Below, piece by piece: positions 13,469-17,573 of a DNA stretch of 17,573 nt. The notes beneath the pieces were generated by a model. It was not told the origin of the DNA. It saw only the letters and a program-made list of their open reading frames with translations, and searched no databases. Positions within the stretch are counted from its first letter, which is position 1, and each line of letters starts with the position of its first letter. The translations under genes and the position numbers were made by a program. Source of the DNA: Pseudomonadota bacterium (GTDB taxonomy: Bacteria > Myxococcota_A > Polyangia > Polyangiales > Polyangiaceae); assembly GCA_023402175.1 (NCBI GenBank), contig JAEXCN010000533.1:1-17573 (forward strand), read 5' to 3'.

Positions 13469-14725
13469 ATGGCGATTCGCATCATCCACGCAGACCACCT
13501 CCTTCCGGGCGACGTGCCGCCGATCGCGGATGGTGCGGTCGTCGTCGACGGGCAGGGGACGATCCTCGACGTCGGACGTGCCGCCGACATGCTCCCGCGC
13601 CATGCGGGTGCCGCAGTCGAGCGCGTGCGCGGCGTCGTGTTCCCGGGGCTCGTCAACGCTCACACGCACGTCGAGCTCTCGTCGCTGCGCGGCAAGGTGC
13701 CTGGCGGGCATGGCTTCGTCCCGTGGGTCGATCGCCTGGTCACGACGCGGACCGAGGTGCTCCCGGACGAGGACGCCGAAGCGATCGAGCGCGCGATCGA
13801 CGAGCTCGCGAGCGCGGGCACCGTCGCGATCGGTGACGTCTCGAACACGCTCGCGCCCGTGCTCCCGCTCGCGCGGCGAGAGATCGGCGGATGCATCTTC
13901 CACGAGGTGCTCGGGATGGACCGCGGCAACGTCCTGCGTCGCATCGACGGGCTTCGTGCGGAGCTCGACGAGCGTGTGCCGGCTTGGCCGAGCGCCGATC
14001 TCGCGTACGCGCCTGCGCCGCATACGCTCTACACGCTGCATCCGGATGCAGCGCGCGCGCTGCTCGAGTCGGCTGCGCGGCGCGGCCTGCGCACGAGCCT
14101 CCACCTCGCGGAGCATGCCGCCGAGCGGCGCGCCGTCGAGCAAGGGGAAGGCCCCGTCCCCGAGTGGTTCGCGCAGCGGTTCAAGCAGACGCCCCAGTGG
14201 CCGAAGCGGCCGCTGTTCGAGCTCGCAGCCGAGCTCGGCGCGCTACGCCCGAACGTCCTCCTCGTGCACCTCGCGGATGCGCGTCCGGAGGAGCTCGCGC
14301 GCGTCGCCGAGAGCGGAGCGTCCGCCGTGCTGTGTCCGCGCTCGAACCTGTTCATCGAGGGCCGCCTTCCGCCGTTGCTTGCCATGCGCGCCGCCGGGAT
14401 CGCGCCGGCGCTCGGGACGGACTCGCTCGCGTCGAACACGTCGCTCGACGTCCTCGCGGAGGCGCGTGCGCTCGCCGACAGGTTCCCGAACGTTCCCAAG
14501 TGGGAGCTCGTCGCGATGGCGACGTGGAACGGTGCTCGCGCGCTCGAGCGTGACGACCTCGGTCGGCTCGGGCGCGGAGCACGACCAGGGATCTTCTGCG
14601 TCGAAGGAGACGTCCAGGGAGATCCCGCTGCGTTCCTGCTCGCCAACCTGCGCTCGCCGCGTCGCAGGCTCGCCCGACGCGCCATCGGCGGCCAAGAGAC
14701 TTCAGCAAAACAGGATGCTTCGTGA
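13469..14725 (+). CDS. mqnX: Amidohydrolase, probable aminofutalosine deaminase
   Basis: Metal-dependent amidohydrolase of the cytosine-deaminase/TrzA type. In this setting it most likely deaminates 6-amino-6-deoxyfutalosine to futalosine. The 418 residues hold the metal-binding HTH (His 65 and 67 in NAHTHVELS), the substrate region APAPHTLYTLHP, a second His and Glu in LHLAEHAAE, a third His in LLVHLADA, and the catalytic Asp 318 in LGTDSLASN. A short N-terminal beta-sandwich part precedes the barrel. Starts at 13445 (ATG) and 13442 (GTG) are in frame; 13469 was preferred because MAIRIIHAD is where the family-like sequence begins. It is separated from mqnA-mqnC by a 146-base gap with the inverted repeat and overlaps the next gene by one base. 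The substrate is inferred from context. Confidence 0.85.
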   Translation: MAIRIIHADHLLPGDVPPIADGAVVVDGQGTILDVGRAADMLPRHAGAAVERVRGVVFPGLVNAHTHVELSSLRGKVPGGHGFVPWVDRLVTTRTEVLPDEDAEAIERAIDELASAGTVAIGDVSNTLAPVLPLARREIGGCIFHEVLGMDRGNVLRRIDGLRAELDERVPAWPSADLAYAPAPHTLYTLHPDAARALLESAARRGLRTSLHLAEHAAERRAVEQGEGPVPEWFAQRFKQTPQWPKRPLFELAAELGALRPNVLLVHLADARPEELARVAESGASAVLCPRSNLFIEGRLPPLLAMRAAGIAPALGTDSLASNTSLDVLAEARALADRFPNVPKWELVAMATWNGARALERDDLGRLGRGARPGIFCVEGDVQGDPAAFLLANLRSPRRRLARRAIGGQETSAKQDAS

Positions 14726-15600
14726 TGCTCGCACGTCTTCGCCGCTGGGGTGAGCTCGTCACCTTCTCGCATACGATCTTCGCGTTGCCCTTCGCCGCGA
14801 GCGCCGTCGTGCTCGCGCTGCAGGAGCCGCATCTGCCGCTCACGCCATTGCGGCTGCTCGCAATGCTCGGATGCATGATCACCGCGCGAACGAGCGCGAT
14901 GGCGTTCAACCGCTGGGCCGATCGCGACGTCGACGCGAAGAACCCGCGTACGAAGGGACGTCCCGTGCCTTCGGGGCGGACGTCCCCGGGCGAGGCGCTC
15001 GCCCTCACGCTCGTATCCGGCCTCGCGTTCTGCCTCATCGCGGCGACGCTCGGCTTCTGGCCCGGCGTCCTCGCGCCGCCGGTGCTCCTCGTCCTCCTCG
15101 GCTATTCGCTCGCGAAGCGCTTCACGTGGGCCGCGCACGCGTGGCTCGGCCTCGCGCTCGCGCTCGCTCCCGGCGGCGCGTGGATCGCGATGGGCGCCGC
15201 GCCGAACCTCGGGATCATCCTTCTCATGATCGCCGTCATCACGTGGCTGTTCGGCTTCGACGTGCTCTACGCGCTCCAGGACGAAGCGTTCGACAGGTCC
15301 GAGGGGCTGCGCTCCGTTCCGGCACGCTTCGGCGCGCGCCGGTCGATGCTGCTCGCGGCGGCGGCGCACGTCGTCACGATTGCGTGTTTGATCGGGACAG
15401 CCCTCACGCTCCATCGTGGAGCGGTGTTCCTCGGCGGCGTTGCGCTCGTTGCCGCGATCCTCGTCGTGGAGCATCGGCTCGTTCGCGGCAAGGACGGGAA
15501 GGCCGATCTGACGAAGATCCCGAAGGCGTTCTTCGACTGCAACGCGTACGTCAGCATGGGTTTCTTCGCAGCGACGCTGATCGACGCGCTCGTCCGCTGA
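14725..15600 (+). CDS. mqnP: UbiA-family prenyltransferase, menaquinone MqnP
   Basis: Integral membrane prenyltransferase, expected to attach the polyprenyl chain to 1,4-dihydroxy-6-naphthoate. The 291 residues contain the first Asp-rich motif NRWADRDVDAKNPRTKGRP from residue 62 and the second motif DVLYALQDEAFDRSEGLRS from residue 179. These bind magnesium and the diphosphate. About seven to eight hydrophobic helices are visible, for example FALPFAASAVVLAL, LTLVSGLAFCLIAATLGF and NLGIILLMIAVITWLFGF. It resembles the 4-hydroxybenzoate prenyltransferase branch. The ATG overlaps the deaminase stop (TGATG), so it is coupled to it. It closes the cluster. Confidence 0.92.
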   Translation: MLARLRRWGELVTFSHTIFALPFAASAVVLALQEPHLPLTPLRLLAMLGCMITARTSAMAFNRWADRDVDAKNPRTKGRPVPSGRTSPGEALALTLVSGLAFCLIAATLGFWPGVLAPPVLLVLLGYSLAKRFTWAAHAWLGLALALAPGGAWIAMGAAPNLGIILLMIAVITWLFGFDVLYALQDEAFDRSEGLRSVPARFGARRSMLLAAAAHVVTIACLIGTALTLHRGAVFLGGVALVAAILVVEHRLVRGKDGKADLTKIPKAFFDCNAYVSMGFFAATLIDALVR

Positions 15601-15631
15601 GGCGATCCTAGTTTCGGCTCACCTCGGCGGA

Positions 15632-15650
15632 TCGTTCGTCGAGCGAACGA
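15632..15650. terminator. Short perfect hairpin after mqnP
   Basis: TCGTTCG (15632-15638) and CGAACGA (15644-15650) pair around a 5-base loop, 32 bases after the mqnP stop. No T-run follows, so termination is only possible, not shown. Confidence 0.35.
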
Positions 15651-15689
15651 CGGCGCGTGGCAGCGTGAGTGAGTCGCCCGGGCCACCTC

Positions 15690-15709
15690 GGGCCAGGCCG
15701 GGCCAGGCC
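15690..15709. repeat. Tandem 10-bp repeat
   Basis: GGGCCAGGCC occurs twice in tandem with a partial third copy, in the gap between mqnP and the Uma2 gene. Function unknown; this may be simple slippage. Confidence 0.4.
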
Positions 15710-15807
15710 AGGGCAGCTCGCATCTGCGCGAGATCGCTCGAGCCGCATCGTGGCATCGGTCGTGCTCACGGTCGCGCGTGGCTGCGCAGGCGACTAAGAT
15801 TGACGCC

Positions 15808-16584
15808 ATGTACGCGTCGTCCTTTCGGCACGTTCGACCGGTGCGGCCGCTTCGTTTTCCAACGACCGAGCCGGAGGACGAGCGCTTGCCGCAGAGCCGA
15901 CGTCACCATCACTTGTGCCAGGCGCTCTACGAGATCCTGCGGGCGGTCGTCGATCCCTCCAAGGACACCGTCGGCGCGGACCAGTTCGTCTATTTCAACG
16001 CGAGCAAGCCAAAGCGGTGCCTCGCGCCCGACGTCTTCGTGAAGCGGGGCGTCCCGGACAGGGACTTCAATTCCTGGAAGACCTGGAAGAAGGGCGCGCC
16101 GGAGATTGCGTTCGAGGTCCTCAGCCCGAGCGACAGCTACGAGCGCTGGACGCTCGAGGAGAAGATCGAGCGCTACCACGAGCTCGGCGTTCGTGAGCTC
16201 GTCGTCTTCAACGTCGACGCCGAGCCGGGCAAGCGGCTTCGCGTATGGGACCGCATCGACGGTGACTTCGTCGAGCGGATCATCGACGACGAACGAACCA
16301 TGTCTGCGGTTCTCGAGATGCAGCTCGTCGTCGCGCCGGTCACGGTCGTCTGCGAAGGGACCGACTACCCCGCGTGCCTTCGCATCGCGCGCGATCAGGC
16401 CGCGCGCGAGCTCGTACCGACGCGAGAGGAAGCGCGACGCGATGCGGAGCAGGCGCGACGCGATGCGGAGCAGGCGCGACGCGATGCCGAGCACGGTCGC
16501 CGCAGCGAGGAGGCGGCGCGTAAGGAAGCGGAGGCCCGCGTCGCTGCGCTCGAAGCGGAGATCGCACGGCTTCGCGGGCATTGA
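15808..16584 (+). CDS. Uma2-family nuclease-fold protein with coiled-coil tail
   Basis: Uma2 (formerly DUF820) proteins have a PD-(D/E)xK nuclease fold, and their biological role is unsettled. The 258 residues from the ATG at 15808 show the family pattern: RHHHLCQALYEILRAVV, VGADQFVYFN, the acidic LAPDVFVKRG, then APEIAFEVLSPSDSYERWTL with the second acidic residue, followed by EEKIERYHELGVRELVVFNVD. The last 50 or so residues are a highly charged helix with the heptad RRDAEQA three times, then an Ala/Glu-rich coiled coil ending ALEAEIARLRGH. An in-frame GTG at 15778 is possible, but the ATG fits the family better. It lies outside the menaquinone cluster, with 207 bases upstream and no shared operon. 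Confidence 0.82.
   Translation: MYASSFRHVRPVRPLRFPTTEPEDERLPQSRRHHHLCQALYEILRAVVDPSKDTVGADQFVYFNASKPKRCLAPDVFVKRGVPDRDFNSWKTWKKGAPEIAFEVLSPSDSYERWTLEEKIERYHELGVRELVVFNVDAEPGKRLRVWDRIDGDFVERIIDDERTMSAVLEMQLVVAPVTVVCEGTDYPACLRIARDQAARELVPTREEARRDAEQARRDAEQARRDAEHGRRSEEAARKEAEARVAALEAEIARLRGH
16432..16494 (+). repeat. In-frame 21-bp triplicated repeat in the Uma2 gene
   Basis: Three consecutive 21-base units encode RRDAEQA-type heptads. The first two units are identical and the third differs at two bases. Identical DNA copies indicate recent in-frame duplication of a coiled-coil heptad. Confidence 0.75.
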
Positions 16585-16638
16585 CCGCACCGTCGCCCTC
16601 GGCGTGCGTCCGGTCCGGGCCGGGGTACGCTTTCCACC

Positions 16639-17573
16639 ATGACCCGTGCAGTTGTCGTTGGGTCGGGCATCGGCGGGACGGCGGCGACGCTGCTCCTCGC
16701 GCACGCGGGGCTGCAGGTGACGCTCCTGGAGAAGAACCGGCGGCTCGGAGGATCGTGCTCCGGCTACGACAAACACGGGTTCCACGTCGACATCGGCACG
16801 CACATGTTCTGCCGCGGCAATCGCGGCCCCCTCGGTGACGTGCTCCGCCGCGTGGGAGAAGACGGTGCGATCCGCTTCATCCGGACCCACGACATCGCGG
16901 AGCTCCGGTTCTTCGAGCCTTCGCAGCCGAAGCGCGTGCAGAGCGTCGCCGTGCCGGCCGACCTCCGTCGCATGCCGCGGTTCGCGATCGACCTCGCGAT
17001 GGCGCTCGATCTCTCGATCACCGAAGCGTTGCGCGCAGCGCGGCTCTTCACGCACGTCCTCACGATGAGCGACGAGGAGGTCGAGAGCTGGAACCATCGG
17101 ACGATCGAGGAGTTCATCGAACCGTTCACCGAACATGCACCGACGATCGCCGTGTTCGGGTTCCTGCTCGGCCTCTATTTCATCCTGCCCTACTGGGAGG
17201 TCTCGGCGGGCGAAGCCCTCTACTGCTTCCGCAAGATGGCGCGCGACAACTCGCTCAGCTATCCGCGCGGCGGCTCGATCGCGATCCCGGACACGTACGT
17301 GCGGCTCGCGAAGCAGCGCGGCGCCGACGTTCGGATCGGGACGGGCGTGAAGAGGATCCTCGTATCCGGCGGACGCACGACCGGCGTCGAGCTCACCGAC
17401 GGCACGCTCGTTCCGGCCGACATCGTCGTGTCCACCTCGAGCATCCGGACCACGGTGAACAGGCTCGTCGGCCCGGAGCACTTCCCCGGTGCGTTCGTCG
17501 AGCGGGCGCGGAAGATCCGTGGCTCGTACATCGCGGTCCAGGCGAAGATCGGGCTGAGGAAGAAGCTCGTGAG
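16639..17573 (+). CDS. CrtI-like FAD-dependent oxidoreductase, partial
   Basis: The reading frame is open from ATG 16639 to the end of the window, giving 311 codons without a stop; the C-terminal part is missing. The N-terminus has the dinucleotide-binding VVVGSGIGGTAATLLLAHAG, then LLEKNRRLGGSCSGYD and FHVDIGTHMFC, which is the pattern of phytoene desaturase and related NAD(P)/FAD oxidoreductases. Later YPRGGSIAIPDTYVRLAKQ and VKRILVSGGRTTGVEL match the FAD-domain return typical of this family. A hydrophobic stretch VFGFLLGLYFILP may contact membrane lipids. The substrate is not determinable: carotenoid, isoprenoid or retinol-like saturation are all possible. It starts 54 bases after the Uma2 gene with a weak ribosome site. 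Confidence 0.85.
   Translation, partial: MTRAVVVGSGIGGTAATLLLAHAGLQVTLLEKNRRLGGSCSGYDKHGFHVDIGTHMFCRGNRGPLGDVLRRVGEDGAIRFIRTHDIAELRFFEPSQPKRVQSVAVPADLRRMPRFAIDLAMALDLSITEALRAARLFTHVLTMSDEEVESWNHRTIEEFIEPFTEHAPTIAVFGFLLGLYFILPYWEVSAGEALYCFRKMARDNSLSYPRGGSIAIPDTYVRLAKQRGADVRIGTGVKRILVSGGRTTGVELTDGTLVPADIVVSTSSIRTTVNRLVGPEHFPGAFVERARKIRGSYIAVQAKIGLRKKLV

Noticed and set aside
15766..17481. 571-codon open frame on the - strand
   Set aside because: It is antisense to the Uma2 and CrtI-like genes, with Arg/Asp/Glu-rich low-complexity translation and no family motif.

Overview
The window is GC-rich throughout. It has tightly packed genes with GC-ending codons, several lipoproteins, and small secreted proteins without obvious relatives. 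This fits a Myxococcota-type bacterium (Polyangia-like), but that placement rests on style and gene content only; no rRNA or other phylogenetic marker is present.

Region 1 (1-2470, + strand) is an RNA and ribosome-assembly neighbourhood. It holds the ribosome-binding factor gene rbfA, a 315-base non-coding stretch, an RhlE-type DEAD-box RNA helicase started at GTG, a terminator-like hairpin, a small highly charged protein, and a second terminator-like hairpin. Region 2 (2560-4745, - strand) holds a D-3-phosphoglycerate dehydrogenase-like gene with an ACT domain, a lipoprotein gene 2 bases downstream of it, and a small hypothetical gene further down. Region 3 (4951-6704) holds a cysteine-rich lipoprotein gene broken by an apparent one-base frameshift, a tandem array of three hairpin-forming 30-31 bp repeats, a small secreted protein, a strong hairpin between convergent genes, and a DUF1285-like gene on the - strand.

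Region 4 (6788-15600, + strand) is the centre of the window: a compact gene cluster for menaquinone synthesis by the futalosine route. A near-consensus promoter (TTGACG, 16 bases, TATAAG) is followed at its expected start point by a perfect 16-bp AT-rich palindrome. The genes then run in this order: a UbiD-type decarboxylase fused to a UbiE/MenG-type methyltransferase; UbiX, which makes the prenylated flavin that UbiD needs; a 191-residue protein that looks like a MqnE/MqnC relative with its whole radical-SAM barrel missing; MqnE; a MqnA-MqnC fusion; a long imperfect inverted repeat; an amidohydrolase of the aminofutalosine deaminase (MqnX) type; and a UbiA-type prenyltransferase (MqnP). Almost all junctions overlap by 1 to 8 bases. 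Together these cover chorismate dehydration, aminofutalosine formation, deamination, cyclisation, prenylation, decarboxylation and methylation. MqnB (futalosine hydrolase) and MqnD (1,4-dihydroxy-6-naphthoate synthase) are not in the window.

Region 5 (15601-17573) holds a Uma2-family nuclease-fold protein with a heptad-repeat tail, and the first 311 codons of a CrtI-like FAD-dependent oxidoreductase that runs off the end.

The most unusual items are the barrel-less radical-SAM paralogue placed between ubiX and mqnE, the two enzyme fusions in one pathway, the palindrome at the cluster promoter, and the hairpin repeat array.
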